Of a stretch of DNA of 43,445 bases, positions 15,948 through 25,458 are shown piece by piece (the first letter of the stretch is position 1; every line of letters begins with the position of its first letter). The translations under genes were made by a program, and so were the position numbers. The stretch comes from SAR202 cluster bacterium (lineage in GTDB: Bacteria; Chloroflexota; Dehalococcoidia; Lucifugimonadales; GCA-2719675). Below the pieces are notes generated by a model, which did not search any database, was not told the origin of the DNA, and saw nothing but the letters and a program-made list of their open reading frames with translations. Where the stretch lies: positions 1 through 43,445 of the forward strand of contig VFGW01000004.1 of assembly GCA_009392295.1 (NCBI GenBank). Direction: 5' to 3'.

Positions 15948-17672
15948 TTAAACTTTAACTAAGCTAAGTAATTGATCAAAATTCATTACTTGATTTGTGG
16001 AATCATCACGAATTCTAACAGATATAGTTTCAGAATCCATTTCTTGATCCCCAATTATCAACATATAAGGAATCTTAAGAAGTTGTGCTTCACGAATTTT
16101 TAAATTCATTCTTTGATTCCTATTATCTGAAAAAACTCTAATGTTTTCAGACAACAACTTAGATTCTAAATTTTTGGCATATTCATGATGTTTATCAGCA
16201 ATTGGAATAATTACTATTTGAACAGGTGCTAACCAAAAGGGAAAAGCGCCTCCATAATGTTCTATCAAAACACCAATAAATCTTTCCATAGAACCTAACA
16301 GTGTCCTATGTACCATATACGGTTTTTTTTCTTCACCATCACTACCAATGTATTTTAATGAAAAACGTTCAGGAAGATTAAAATCGAATTGAATTGTAGA
16401 ACACTGCCATTCTCGGCCAAGAGCATCTTGAATATTCACATCAATTTTAGGTCCATAAAAAGCACCACCACCATCATCAATCTCATAACTTAAGCCTCTT
16501 GATTCCATTGTTTTTCTTAAAGATTCAGTAGCAATCTGCCATTGTTGATCATCACCTACAGCTTTGGATGGTCTAGTAGACAAACAATAACTATTTGGCT
16601 TCAAATCAAAATGTTTAAGGACATTATCAGTTAAGTCTAAGACAGAATTTACTTCAGCTTCTATTTGATCTTCCGTACAAAAAATATGTGCATCATCTTG
16701 AGTTAGACCTCTTACCCTAGTTAAACCATGTAATACGCCACCTCTTTCATACCTATAAACGGTCCCGATTTCACCAATTCTCATAGGCAAATCACGATAA
16801 CTCCGCAAATCCGATTGGTAATACATTATATGGAAAGGGCAATTCATTGGTTTTAAGTAATAATCTTGGCCTTCCATATCCATTCCATCGAACATGTTTT
16901 CTTTAAAAAACTCAAGATGTCCACTAACTTCCCATAAATTAGATCTCCCAATATGAGGTGTATATATCAAATCATAGCCTGAGTCATAATGTTTTTTCTT
17001 CCAATAATCTTCAATAATTCCTCGTAACCTGGAACCTTTAGGATGCCAAATAACCAACCCAGATCCTACTTCATCATGAATTGAAAACAAGTCTAATTGT
17101 TTTCCCAAAACCCTATGATCTCTTTTCTTAGCCTCTTCTATACGATCTAAATGTTTTTCTAATTCTTCTTTAGATTCAAAAGCTGTACCATATATCCTCT
17201 GTAACATATGGTTATTTTCATCTCCACGCCAATAAGCTCCTGCAACACTTAACAATTTAAAAGCTGGAATTTTGCCTGTAGATTCAACATGAGGTCCTGC
17301 ACAAAGATCTTCAAAAAGCCCATGCTTATATGTGGTGATTTTTTCATCCTTGGGAATTTCAGAAATTATTTCTAACTTCAAAGGTTCATTATCATTCAAA
17401 TCTAATGCTTCATCTCTAGAATATTCATGTAGTTCAAATATTAGATTCCTTTGAATAACTTTTTTCATCCCCTTTTCAATTTTTTTTATATCTTGATCAG
17501 TAAAAGGGGTTTCTGTCAAAAAATCATAATAAAATCCGTCTTCAGTAGGAGGACCAATTGCAAGTTTAACATTAGGAAACATTCTAGTAACAACATCAGC
17601 CATCACATGAGCAGTAGAATGTCTGATTTTTTTCCTTAATTCAATTAAATCTTCTTTTGGATTTTGAACCAT
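15948..17672 (-). CDS. thrS: Threonyl-tRNA synthetase lacking the TGS domain
   Basis: Product of 574 residues, compared with about 640 in E. coli. The protein begins directly at the editing-domain helix (ELRKKIRHSTAHVMADVVTR), so the roughly 60-residue N-terminal TGS domain is absent. The editing zinc-site histidines (HSTAH) and the catalytic class II motifs are present: MNCPFH (zinc Cys), YRYERGGVLHGLTRVRGLTQ with DDAH (motif 2), and HRTLLGSMERFIGVLIEHYG (motif 3). The anticodon-binding domain follows. AAGGAT precedes the ATG at 17672. It is the first gene of the translation operon, with a 109-base AT-rich gap before infC that may hold a second promoter. Confidence 0.96.
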   Translation of the reverse strand: MVQNPKEDLIELRKKIRHSTAHVMADVVTRMFPNVKLAIGPPTEDGFYYDFLTETPFTDQDIKKIEKGMKKVIQRNLIFELHEYSRDEALDLNDNEPLKLEIISEIPKDEKITTYKHGLFEDLCAGPHVESTGKIPAFKLLSVAGAYWRGDENNHMLQRIYGTAFESKEELEKHLDRIEEAKKRDHRVLGKQLDLFSIHDEVGSGLVIWHPKGSRLRGIIEDYWKKKHYDSGYDLIYTPHIGRSNLWEVSGHLEFFKENMFDGMDMEGQDYYLKPMNCPFHIMYYQSDLRSYRDLPMRIGEIGTVYRYERGGVLHGLTRVRGLTQDDAHIFCTEDQIEAEVNSVLDLTDNVLKHFDLKPNSYCLSTRPSKAVGDDQQWQIATESLRKTMESRGLSYEIDDGGGAFYGPKIDVNIQDALGREWQCSTIQFDFNLPERFSLKYIGSDGEEKKPYMVHRTLLGSMERFIGVLIEHYGGAFPFWLAPVQIVIIPIADKHHEYAKNLESKLLSENIRVFSDNRNQRMNLKIREAQLLKIPYMLIIGDQEMDSETISVRIRDDSTNQVMNFDQLLSLVKV

Positions 17673-17722
17673 TCATTTATCCTTATTAATATATTTCAAA
17701 ACTAGCATTAGTAAGTATAACA

Positions 17723-18346
17723 TCAATGTGAAATTGAATTTGCCACTTGCCACATATACCATGCACCTATTGTTCTATATGGTTTCCAAGTGTTCACAAC
17801 ATCTTGAATTCGATCAAGACCAACAAGTTCTCCATGAAAATAAGTATGTCTAATACCTTTTAATAATCCTGCATCATTAAGAGCAAAAACATCTATCCTT
17901 TTCAAAGCAAATATCAAAAACATCTGTGCTGTCCATTCTCCAACACCATATAAATTGGTTAATTCAGCAATTATTTGTTGGTCTGTTTTTGGTATTAAAT
18001 TATTAAGAAAGTCAGGTGATTCAAAACAAATTTTTGAAATCGATTTAATATATCTACATTTTGCACCAGACAAACCACAAGCTCTCATATCATTTACATC
18101 AAAGTCTAAAAAAATTATTGGAGTAAATTGCTGGATATTTTTAAAAGAATAAAGTCTTGATCTAATGATTTTCGCAACTCTTGTTGATAACTGTTGTGAA
18201 ACAATTGAGTTGATTAACGAATCAAATAGCTTTGTTTGAACTAAATTTTCTTCCAAAAAATTTGGTTCATCAAAATCATTGATTAATTGAGCCATTTTCG
18301 TATCATTGAAAATTAAATAATTTTTTATTTTTTCCAAATTTATCAC
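17723..18346 (-). CDS. DNA-3-methyladenine glycosylase, HhH-GPD family
   Basis: Product of 207 residues. The helix-hairpin-helix LYGVGEWTAQMFLIFAL is followed by DVFALNDAGLLKGI, which carries the catalytic Asp (NDAG). SIVSQQLSTRVA and the C-terminal WKPYRTIGAWYMWQ are typical of the AlkA/MAG branch that removes alkylated purines. The TBP-like N-terminal domain of E. coli AlkA is absent, so it resembles the short Mag1 type. The start is GTG at 18346, with GAGGA seven bases upstream. It lies 50 bases upstream of thrS on the same strand and may share its transcript. Confidence 0.9.
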   Translation of the reverse strand: MINLEKIKNYLIFNDTKMAQLINDFDEPNFLEENLVQTKLFDSLINSIVSQQLSTRVAKIIRSRLYSFKNIQQFTPIIFLDFDVNDMRACGLSGAKCRYIKSISKICFESPDFLNNLIPKTDQQIIAELTNLYGVGEWTAQMFLIFALKRIDVFALNDAGLLKGIRHTYFHGELVGLDRIQDVVNTWKPYRTIGAWYMWQVANSISH

Positions 18347-18473
18347 TCAAAATCCTCACTAAAAAATAAATAATAAATAAGTCACATTTATTATGCACAT
18401 AAAATCATTTTTTATCATGACTATAATTCTATAAAAATGTATAATTCGAAAAATTGTATATTGGAATTATCTA

Positions 18474-19835
18474 ATGATCAAACTAGCAATTATCGGTTCC
18501 GGTAGTATGGTGTTTACTAGACGGATAATAACTGATCTCCTTCTGGATAAAAATTTATCCAGTATGGAGATTGCCTTAATGGATATTGACGCTGAAAAAC
18601 TTCGAGTCTCCGAATTGATAGTAAATTCAGTAGCAAATACTATAGGTGTAAAACCTACTGTACGTACATATCTAGACAGAAGAAAAGCTCTAGAAAATGC
18701 AGATTTTGTACAAACTACCTTCCAGGTGGGTGGTTTTAATCCAGCAACTAAAATTGATTTCGAAATACCAAAAAAATTTGGATTAAACCAAACCATTGCT
18801 GACACCTTAGGAATCGGTGGAATCATGAGAGGACTACGAACAATTCCTGTATTACTTAATGTTGCAAAAGACATTATTGAAATATGTCCCAATGCAATTT
18901 GGCTACAATCAGTTAATCCTATGGCAATGAACATAATGGCGATATCAAAAATATTCCCTGAAATAAATGTTATTGGCCTTTGCCATTCAGTTCCATTAAC
19001 AGCAATGATGCTTGCAAATGACCTAGAAGAAAAATATGAAGATATCATTTTTGAATGCGCTGGGATCAATCATATGTCTTTTTATTTGTCTTTTGAAAAA
19101 AAATTACCTAATGGCTCCAAAATAGATTTATACCCTAAGCTAAAACTGATAGCAAAATCTATTCTAAATGGAGAAAAAATTTCTTCTAGAACTCTAGAAA
19201 AAAGTAATCATGGAAAATTTATGGCTGAAAAAGTTAGATATGATATCCTTGCAAGATTTGGATATTTTGTAACTGAATCAAGTGAACATTTTTCAGAATA
19301 TGTACCTTGGTATATAAAAAATAGTCACCCGAAATTAATCAAAGAATTCGAAATTCCAATTGATGACTATATTTTCAGATGTGAAAACCAAAATAAAATC
19401 TGGGAAAATTATTCTGAAAACCTCACACAAAAAAGTAACCTCGAAATATTCACATCAAATGAATATGCTAGCAATATTATTAAATCCATAGTTGCAAATA
19501 ATATAATACAAGTTAATGGGAATGTGATAAATAATAACTATATAAGTAATCTACCCAATAACTCCTGTGTAGAAATTCCATGTGAAATTAATAATAATGG
19601 AATTTATCCAAAAAAAATTGGTAATCTACCAACTCAATTGTCAGCATTAATATCTACTAATATTAGTGTACAACAATTAACTGTAGAAGCCGTATTGAAA
19701 CAAAAAAAAGAGCATGTATATCATGCCGCAATGCTTGATCCACACACAGCCGCAGAATTATCAATAACTCAGATTCACCAAATGGTTGATGAACTTATTG
19801 AAGCACACGGTGAAATGATTCCAAAACTAAAATAA
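18474..19835 (+). CDS. Glycoside hydrolase family 4 (alpha-galactosidase/alpha-glucuronidase group)
   Basis: Product of 453 residues. The NAD-binding loop is IIGSGSMVFTRRIITDLLL; LMDIDAEKL and QSVNPMAMN follow. The metal-binding Cys-His motif is GLCHSVPLT, with a second histidine in GINHMSFYL. GH4 enzymes cleave glycosides by transient oxidation at C3 using NAD and Mn, without a classical acid/base pair. The CHSV form of the cysteine motif is typical of the alpha-galactosidase (MelA-like) group, with alpha-glucuronidases as near relatives; substrate remains uncertain. TATAAT at 18440-18445 may be part of its promoter, but no clear -35 box was seen. The amidohydrolase gene follows after 15 bases. 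Confidence 0.9.
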   Translation: MIKLAIIGSGSMVFTRRIITDLLLDKNLSSMEIALMDIDAEKLRVSELIVNSVANTIGVKPTVRTYLDRRKALENADFVQTTFQVGGFNPATKIDFEIPKKFGLNQTIADTLGIGGIMRGLRTIPVLLNVAKDIIEICPNAIWLQSVNPMAMNIMAISKIFPEINVIGLCHSVPLTAMMLANDLEEKYEDIIFECAGINHMSFYLSFEKKLPNGSKIDLYPKLKLIAKSILNGEKISSRTLEKSNHGKFMAEKVRYDILARFGYFVTESSEHFSEYVPWYIKNSHPKLIKEFEIPIDDYIFRCENQNKIWENYSENLTQKSNLEIFTSNEYASNIIKSIVANNIIQVNGNVINNNYISNLPNNSCVEIPCEINNNGIYPKKIGNLPTQLSALISTNISVQQLTVEAVLKQKKEHVYHAAMLDPHTAAELSITQIHQMVDELIEAHGEMIPKLK

Positions 19836-19850
19836 CTCTAAAAGATCTTC

Positions 19851-20981
19851 ATGGTTATTGATTCACATACATATTGTTTCAAATCTGCAAATAATTCAGA
19901 TGGCTATAAAGATAAAACAGAACATTTAAACTGGATTCAACAAGCCAATGCAGAACATCATCAACCAGCTATAAAAATTTCAACCAGAAAACACGAAGAA
20001 AATAATGGGTTATCTGATAAACAAAATAAATTATCAAGTCTACCCAAAGTAAATTTCAGAGTAGAAGTCAAAACAGGAAGAGTTCTATGGGATTTTAATG
20101 ATGAAAAATTTACTAAATATTATTATCCTCCAAATTTACTTAATTTAGAGTTTTCCCCATATAGTCTGATTTCAGAAATGGATTATGCAGGCATTGACAT
20201 GGCACTATTGCATACTAACCCAAGTTTAGGAAAAAGCAATGAATTTCAAGCAGAATGTATAAAATTATTTCCAGATAGATTATTATCAATGGCTTCGGTA
20301 GATGAATGGCTAATCGAAGATAAAACGGAACAAATAATTGAAAAAACAATTTACTCAATAAAAAACTTAAAACTTCATGCAATTAAGTTTAATCCATTAT
20401 CTTATTTGAAAAGTCATACCCCCTGGAATTCAGGTAATTTCATTTATTTCTGGGACGAAATCACAAAACTTGGTGTCCCTATATTTTTTACATTAGGTAC
20501 TGGACCGAATTTTGATTCTCAAAATAAATCAAATCAAAATTCATTAAAAGGGTATTTTAAAGAATTAAAAATATTAATTAATTGGATGAACAAATATCCA
20601 GATACAAAATGTACTATCACTCATGGCTTCCCGTGGAGGATATTAATGGATGAAACTAAAATTCAATTACCAAAAGAACTTTGGGAACCATTTCAAAATC
20701 CATTACTAAATATGGAAGTTTGTTTCCCTGTTCGTATAGGAGACATTATTGATTATCCTTATAAAGAAATTTGGCCCACAATGACTGAATTAGTTAACAA
20801 AATTGGTCCTGAAAGACTTCATTTTGGAACTGACATGCCATTTCAAAATAGATTTTGCACTTATTCTCAATCTAAAAAATGGCTAGAATACCACTACAAA
20901 AATCACACAGGAATCTCAAAACACGACCTAAAAATGATAATGAGCGGAACTACAAAAAAACTTTTAAATATCAAATCATAG
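19851..20981 (+). CDS. Amidohydrolase-2 family (ACMSD-like) protein with an altered metal site
   Basis: Product of 376 residues. It begins MVIDSHTYCF, where the family normally has an HxH metal pair, so the second histidine is replaced by tyrosine. Later landmarks are EMDYAGIDMALLHTNP, TITHGFPWRIL (His) and ERLHFGTDMPF with the conserved Asp. The central strand that usually carries a metal-ligand His reads FFTLGTGPNF. Enzymes of this TIM-barrel family hydrolyse or decarboxylate cyclic amides, lactones and carboxylates. With two expected ligands missing, the reaction here is uncertain. A region of about 50 polar residues (30-80) is an insertion. It is probably co-transcribed with GH4 and its end overlaps the SDR gene by 11 bases. 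Confidence 0.78.
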   Translation: MVIDSHTYCFKSANNSDGYKDKTEHLNWIQQANAEHHQPAIKISTRKHEENNGLSDKQNKLSSLPKVNFRVEVKTGRVLWDFNDEKFTKYYYPPNLLNLEFSPYSLISEMDYAGIDMALLHTNPSLGKSNEFQAECIKLFPDRLLSMASVDEWLIEDKTEQIIEKTIYSIKNLKLHAIKFNPLSYLKSHTPWNSGNFIYFWDEITKLGVPIFFTLGTGPNFDSQNKSNQNSLKGYFKELKILINWMNKYPDTKCTITHGFPWRILMDETKIQLPKELWEPFQNPLLNMEVCFPVRIGDIIDYPYKEIWPTMTELVNKIGPERLHFGTDMPFQNRFCTYSQSKKWLEYHYKNHTGISKHDLKMIMSGTTKKLLNIKS

Positions 20982-21747
20982 AATGACTTTGCCCACCATC
21001 TATTACAATGCAAGATCCTGTAAGAATTCCTAACCTATCAGAAGATAAATATGATACTAAATCTCCTACTGGTTCTGGCCACCCAAACTTACCCATAGGT
21101 AGGTTATTTGATATAAAATCATCTACCACATCTTTAGAATTTTCGTTTTGAAATCTTTCCCAAGTCCCTTTTTCATGAGCTATAGAACCTGGAGCAATAC
21201 TATTTACTAAAATACCATCTTTCGCTAATGATACAGCCGCATGTTTTGTCATTGAAATAAGAGCAGACTTTGATGACATATATGAAATATTACCTCCGTA
21301 CTCTCTGCCCCAAATTGAAGCAATATTAATGATTCTTCCCCATTTTTTATTTTTCATCTCAGGAGTTACAAGCTTCATCATTTCAAATGCTCCAAATAAA
21401 TTCAAATCAAAAGTCTGCATAAAACCTTCCAAAGAAGTTCCTGAAAAATCTTCTCTAACTTTAGAACCTCCAACATTATTAACTAATATGTTTATAGTGC
21501 CAAATTTTTCTGATATTACATTATATGTCTCTTCTAACGTTGATAAATCAGAAATATCCAAAATAAATCCTTTAGATTCAACTCCCAGACTTTTTATTTC
21601 TTGAACTGTTGTATTTAAGTCTGATTCAGTCCTGCCGCATATAGCTACATTAGTTCCTTCTTTTGCAAGAGAAATAGCTGCTGCTTTTCCTAATCCTCTG
21701 CTGCCTCCAGTAACTAAAGCAAATTTTCCTTTTATACCAAGATCCAT
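20971..21747 (-). CDS. Short-chain dehydrogenase/reductase (SDR)
   Basis: Product of 258 residues, the classical SDR size. TGGSRGLGKAAA is the cofactor loop, ICGRTESDL suggests NADP preference through the Arg, and NNVGGSK replaces NNAG. The catalytic residues are Ser of INIASIWG and YMSSK. The C-terminal LTGSCIVIDGGQS is standard. The nearest well-known relatives are FabG-like and sugar or hydroxy-acid dehydrogenases; the substrate cannot be read. It is convergent with the amidohydrolase gene. No strong Shine-Dalgarno sequence other than GAGGAG just upstream of the ATG was noted, which is adequate. Confidence 0.88.
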   Translation of the reverse strand: MDLGIKGKFALVTGGSRGLGKAAAISLAKEGTNVAICGRTESDLNTTVQEIKSLGVESKGFILDISDLSTLEETYNVISEKFGTINILVNNVGGSKVREDFSGTSLEGFMQTFDLNLFGAFEMMKLVTPEMKNKKWGRIINIASIWGREYGGNISYMSSKSALISMTKHAAVSLAKDGILVNSIAPGSIAHEKGTWERFQNENSKDVVDDFISNNLPMGKFGWPEPVGDLVSYLSSDRLGILTGSCIVIDGGQSHSMI

Positions 21748-21897
21748 GAAATTACACTCCTCAAATCAAATTTAATATATAATTTTGAAACTATATCTTA
21801 ACATCAAGAATGTCAATGCTATCCATATAATTAAAACTATAAAATGGAAAAAACATATGTGTTAAACTAAAGCCATTCAAACAAAATAATGATTTAA

Positions 21898-22746
21898 ATG
21901 GAAATTAAAATGCCTAAAAAACCAAAAGTGTTAGTTACTGGAGCAAGTGGTTTAATTGGAGGTTTAACTTGGAAAAATTTAGGACATAAATATGAATTTA
22001 GTGGCCTAAATAGAAGCAATGTTAACGAAATTCCTACAACACAAGCAGATATAACAAACTTAGATGAAATTATGCCAGCATTTAAAAATATAGATATGGT
22101 AGTCCATATGGCAAATCATACAAAAGATGCTAATGATTGGGAAAAACATTCATCGGTAGGAATGTTAGGAACCAGGAATGTTTATGAAGCTTCTCGTTTA
22201 AATGGTATCAAAAGGATCGTATTAGGAAGCACGGGCGATACCATGACTGGTTATGAAATGGAATACCCATATGGAGAATTGGCAGCAGGAAAATATAATA
22301 CAGTTGAACAACCCTGGGAAATGATTACTGAAAAAGACTCAACACGCCCTAAAAGTGTATACGGAGCATGCAAAATATTTTGTGAAGCATTGGGACATTT
22401 TTATTCAGATCGATATGATATCTCAATAATATGTCTTCGACTTGGATTAGTCCACATCGATAACAAACCTTTTTTGAGACGTCAATTACCTGGTTTCTTA
22501 GATCAATATGACTGCATAAAAATTATAGATCTGTCTTTAAGTGCCCCAAAATCTATAAAATTTGATGTTTTTCATGCAAGTTCTAATAACAAATATGCAT
22601 GGCGAGATTCTCAGCGTGCTAAGGAAATTTTAGGCTGGAAACCTACTGGCAGTGCTGATGTTCATGAAATCCAAGATGATGGTGGATGGCATCAAGTTTT
22701 GGAAGACGAACAAAAGCTAAGAAGAACCCCGGGAAAGAAAAAGTAA
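21898..22746 (+). CDS. NAD-dependent epimerase/dehydratase, uronate dehydrogenase-like
   Basis: Product of 282 residues, an extended-SDR Rossmann protein. VTGASGLIGG is the NAD loop, DMVVHMANHT marks strand 4, and VLGSTGDTMTGY plus SVYGACKIFCEALGHFY provide Ser/Thr and YxxxK. The arrangement RLNGIKRIVLGSTG, then SVYGACK, and ICLRLGLVH resembles bacterial uronate dehydrogenases, which oxidise D-glucuronate or D-galacturonate. The C-terminal GWKPTGSADVHE is a typical epimerase ending. An ATG at 21910 is an alternative start. The gene ends two bases before the 3' end of the convergent tRNA-Asn. A uronate role is inferred from similarity and from nearby sugar-acid genes. Confidence 0.83.
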   Translation: MEIKMPKKPKVLVTGASGLIGGLTWKNLGHKYEFSGLNRSNVNEIPTTQADITNLDEIMPAFKNIDMVVHMANHTKDANDWEKHSSVGMLGTRNVYEASRLNGIKRIVLGSTGDTMTGYEMEYPYGELAAGKYNTVEQPWEMITEKDSTRPKSVYGACKIFCEALGHFYSDRYDISIICLRLGLVHIDNKPFLRRQLPGFLDQYDCIKIIDLSLSAPKSIKFDVFHASSNNKYAWRDSQRAKEILGWKPTGSADVHEIQDDGGWHQVLEDEQKLRRTPGKKK

Positions 22747-22748
22747 TG

Positions 22749-22823
22749 TGGCTCCGCAGGTAGGATTCGAACCTACGACCCGTCGGTTAACAGCCGACTG
22801 CTCTACCACTGAGCTACTGCGGA
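22749..22823 (-). tRNA. tRNA-Asn (anticodon GTT)
   Basis: The acceptor TCCGCAG starts at 22823 and pairs with CTGCGGA, followed by discriminator G and an encoded CCA (22751-22749). The anticodon loop CTGTTAA gives GTT. GGTTCGAATCC forms the T arm. It is packed against the 3' end of the epimerase gene. Confidence 0.97.
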
Positions 22824-22925
22824 ATATATTAACAGTATACATAAAAATCCTATGTAATTGTACTATTAAAAAATTGGAAAGTGCAATAATCAATTTTGTT
22901 GTAAAAATTTTAAATAAATTAACTT

Positions 22926-25334
22926 CTAAGAAATAATTAATCCAGATTTATTTGCGTCAACTTTAACTTCTGATCCTGCATCAATTTCTCCTGACAATAT
23001 TTTACTAGATAAAATATTTTCAATATATGTTTGAATTACTCTACGTAATGGTCTAGCGCCATACAATTTATCAAAACCTTTGGAACATATCCATTTTTTT
23101 GCTGCATTAGATAACGATATTTTAATTTGATGTTCGTCTAGTCTATTTTGAACTTGAGCAATCATTAAATCTACAATCTGCATCATTTCCTTTGTATCTA
23201 AAGGATCAAAAATAATGATTTCATCGATACGATTTAAAAATTCAGGTCGAAATGTTGACTTTAAAGACTCTTCAATATCAGAATTAATTTTTGAATTATC
23301 TTCAGGATCTCTGATGAATCCCACACTTTCTTTCCCTGCATCCTGTACGCCCAAATTGCTAGTCATCAATATCAATGTGTTAGAAAAATCAACTGTCCGA
23401 CCATGACTATCAGTTAATCTACCATCGTCCATTATCTGTAACAAAACATTTAAAACATCTGGATGAGCTTTTTCAATTTCATCAAACAAAATTACCCTAA
23501 AAGGTCTCTTGCGAACAGATTCAGTAAGTTGACCGCTTTCATCAAATCCTACATATCCTGGAGGAGAACCAATCAACCTTGACACCGAATGTTTTTCCAT
23601 ATATTCAGACATGTCAATTCTTACCATATTTTGTTCATCATCAAAAAGATATTGTGTTAATGCTCTTGCTAATTCAGTTTTACCTACACCAGTAGGGCCC
23701 AAAAAAATAAAACTTCCAACAGGACGCCTAGGATCACTTAATCCAGCTCTAGCCCTTCTAAATGCCTCTGAAACCGACTTAATAGCATCATTTTGTCCAA
23801 TAACTCTTTCACGTAACCGATCTTCCATATTTAATAGTTTTTCTTTCTCAGACTCCAATAAACGATCTACAGGAATTCCTGTCCAAGTAGCAATTAAAGA
23901 TCCTATATGAGATTTTCTAACTTGCATTTCTTCATTTAGATCCAAATTCAATTCTTTTTTCTTATTTAAAAATTCTTCTTCTAATCTAAGTTTTTTAGAT
24001 TTCAATTCCGCTGCTTTTTGATAATCTCGAATTTGAACAGAAGCATCTTCTTGATCTTCCAATTGTTGTAATTCTATTTGTGTTTCTTTCAAATCTGCAG
24101 GTAGACTTTGAGAATCAATGCGAATTTTACTAGCAGCTTCATCAATCAAATCCACAGCTTTATCTGGTAATAATCTCTCTGTAACATATCGCTGGCTCAA
24201 ACTAACTGCTGCCTCAATGGCATCATCAGAAATCTTTATTTTATGATGAGATTCATATCGAGATCTTAAAGACTTAATCATTTCAACTGCAGTTGAATAA
24301 TCAGGCTCAGAAACTAACACAGACTGAAATCTTCTTTCTAACGCTGAATCTTTTTCAATATATTTCCTGTATTCAGATTCTGTAGTAGCTCCAATACATT
24401 GTAATTCACCTCTTGCTAACGAAGGTTTCATCATATTACTAGCATCTATAGCTCCTTCAGCAGATCCAGCTCCAACCATAGTATGAATTTCGTCAATAAA
24501 AACTATTATTTCACCTTTAGCCTGTTTTATTTCATCAATTACAGACTTAAGTCTTTCTTCAAACTCTCCTCTAAATTTTGCTCCTGCTAACATAGAAGAC
24601 ATATCTAAAGCAATGAGTTTACGTCCCTTTAATTCGTCAGGTACGTCTCCAGTAACAATTCTATTTGCTAAACCTTCAACAATTGCAGTTTTACCAACAC
24701 CGGCACCACCAACCAAAATAGGATTATTTTTTGTTCTTCGAATTAAAGTTTGTGAAACTCTAGCAATTTCAGAATCCCTTCCAACCACAGGATCAAGAAG
24801 TCCATCTGAAGCTAATTTAGTTAAATCAACACTATATTTTTCAAGTGATTTATACATACTTTCGGAATTTGGTTCAGATACTCGCTTGCTACCTCTAATT
24901 TGATGTAATGCATGATAAACTTTTTCTAAAGTAAGCTGACTTTCCTTAACAACTTTAGACGTTTCACCATCATTAGTTTGTATAACTGATACTAATAAAT
25001 GCTCTACACCTATAAAATCATCGTTAAGTCTTTCTGCTTCAATTTTAGACATTTCTAAAACTAAAGCTGCCCTTGGAGCAACATAAATTTGATTACTTTG
25101 GAATGAAACTGTAGGAGATTTTTTTAACATCATATCTAATTTAAATTTAATAGATTCAACATCAACTTCCAAATTTTTGAAAATTTCTGCAGAAACACCA
25201 TTTTGATCTTCCAGCAAAGCCATAAAGATATGCTCCACATCCCATTGAGAATGCCGATATTCTCGAAAAATCTGATGCGATCTAGCTAAAATTTCCCTAG
25301 CTTGATCAGTAAAATCATCCTGCCTAATTACCAT
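22926..25334 (-). CDS. clpC: AAA+ chaperone, ClpC type
   Basis: Product of 802 residues. Two N-terminal Clp repeats (about 5-145) are followed by AAA-1 with GGAGVGKTA and [13 protein letters not shown], a short middle region with the UVR-like motif [17 protein letters not shown], and AAA-2 with GPTGVGKTE and [12 protein letters not shown]. The long coiled-coil M domain of ClpB is absent, and VGF in ESVGFIRDP sits where ClpC proteins carry the ClpP-docking tripeptide. It therefore probably unfolds proteins for ClpP rather than disaggregating them. The ATG at 25334 is chosen because AGGA ends seven bases upstream. It has its own promoter at 25399-25427. Confidence 0.93.
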   Translation of the reverse strand: MVIRQDDFTDQAREILARSHQIFREYRHSQWDVEHIFMALLEDQNGVSAEIFKNLEVDVESIKFKLDMMLKKSPTVSFQSNQIYVAPRAALVLEMSKIEAERLNDDFIGVEHLLVSVIQTNDGETSKVVKESQLTLEKVYHALHQIRGSKRVSEPNSESMYKSLEKYSVDLTKLASDGLLDPVVGRDSEIARVSQTLIRRTKNNPILVGGAGVGKTAIVEGLANRIVTGDVPDELKGRKLIALDMSSMLAGAKFRGEFEERLKSVIDEIKQAKGEIIVFIDEIHTMVGAGSAEGAIDASNMMKPSLARGELQCIGATTESEYRKYIEKDSALERRFQSVLVSEPDYSTAVEMIKSLRSRYESHHKIKISDDAIEAAVSLSQRYVTERLLPDKAVDLIDEAASKIRIDSQSLPADLKETQIELQQLEDQEDASVQIRDYQKAAELKSKKLRLEEEFLNKKKELNLDLNEEMQVRKSHIGSLIATWTGIPVDRLLESEKEKLLNMEDRLRERVIGQNDAIKSVSEAFRRARAGLSDPRRPVGSFIFLGPTGVGKTELARALTQYLFDDEQNMVRIDMSEYMEKHSVSRLIGSPPGYVGFDESGQLTESVRKRPFRVILFDEIEKAHPDVLNVLLQIMDDGRLTDSHGRTVDFSNTLILMTSNLGVQDAGKESVGFIRDPEDNSKINSDIEESLKSTFRPEFLNRIDEIIIFDPLDTKEMMQIVDLMIAQVQNRLDEHQIKISLSNAAKKWICSKGFDKLYGARPLRRVIQTYIENILSSKILSGEIDAGSEVKVDANKSGLIIS

Positions 25335-25398
25335 CAAAAAGTCCTAATATAAATTTTTAATCTGAATCAGTTCATATACAATACATGCACATGATTGA

Positions 25399-25427
25399 AC
25401 TATATAAGATTGTAGATGATTAGTCAA
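25399..25427 (-). promoter_or_regulatory. Sigma-70-type promoter of clpC
   Basis: On the minus strand, TTGACT (25427-25422) and TATAGT (25404-25399) are exactly 17 bases apart. The predicted start near 25392 leaves an untranslated leader of about 58 bases. No CIRCE element (TTAGCACTC-N9-GAGTGCTAA) is present. Confidence 0.6.
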
Positions 25428-25434
25428 CTATTCT

Positions 25435-25446
25435 TGAGTCGACTCA
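25435..25446. promoter_or_regulatory. Perfect 12-bp palindrome upstream of the clpC promoter
   Basis: TGAGTCGACTCA lies eight bases upstream of the clpC -35 box and just after the holA stop. It may bind a dimeric regulator. It is short enough that chance cannot be excluded. Confidence 0.35.
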
Positions 25447-25458
25447 TATCAATATTAG

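Noticed and set aside
22748-22936. Plus-strand frame beginning MAPQVGFEPTTRR
   Set aside because: This is the well-known spurious protein read from the antisense strand of a tRNA; tRNA-Asn explains the sequence.
25338-25458. CIRCE or CtsR-type heat-shock operator before clpC
   Set aside because: Neither the CIRCE repeat nor a CtsR heptad direct repeat is present; only the promoter and a 12-bp palindrome are reported.
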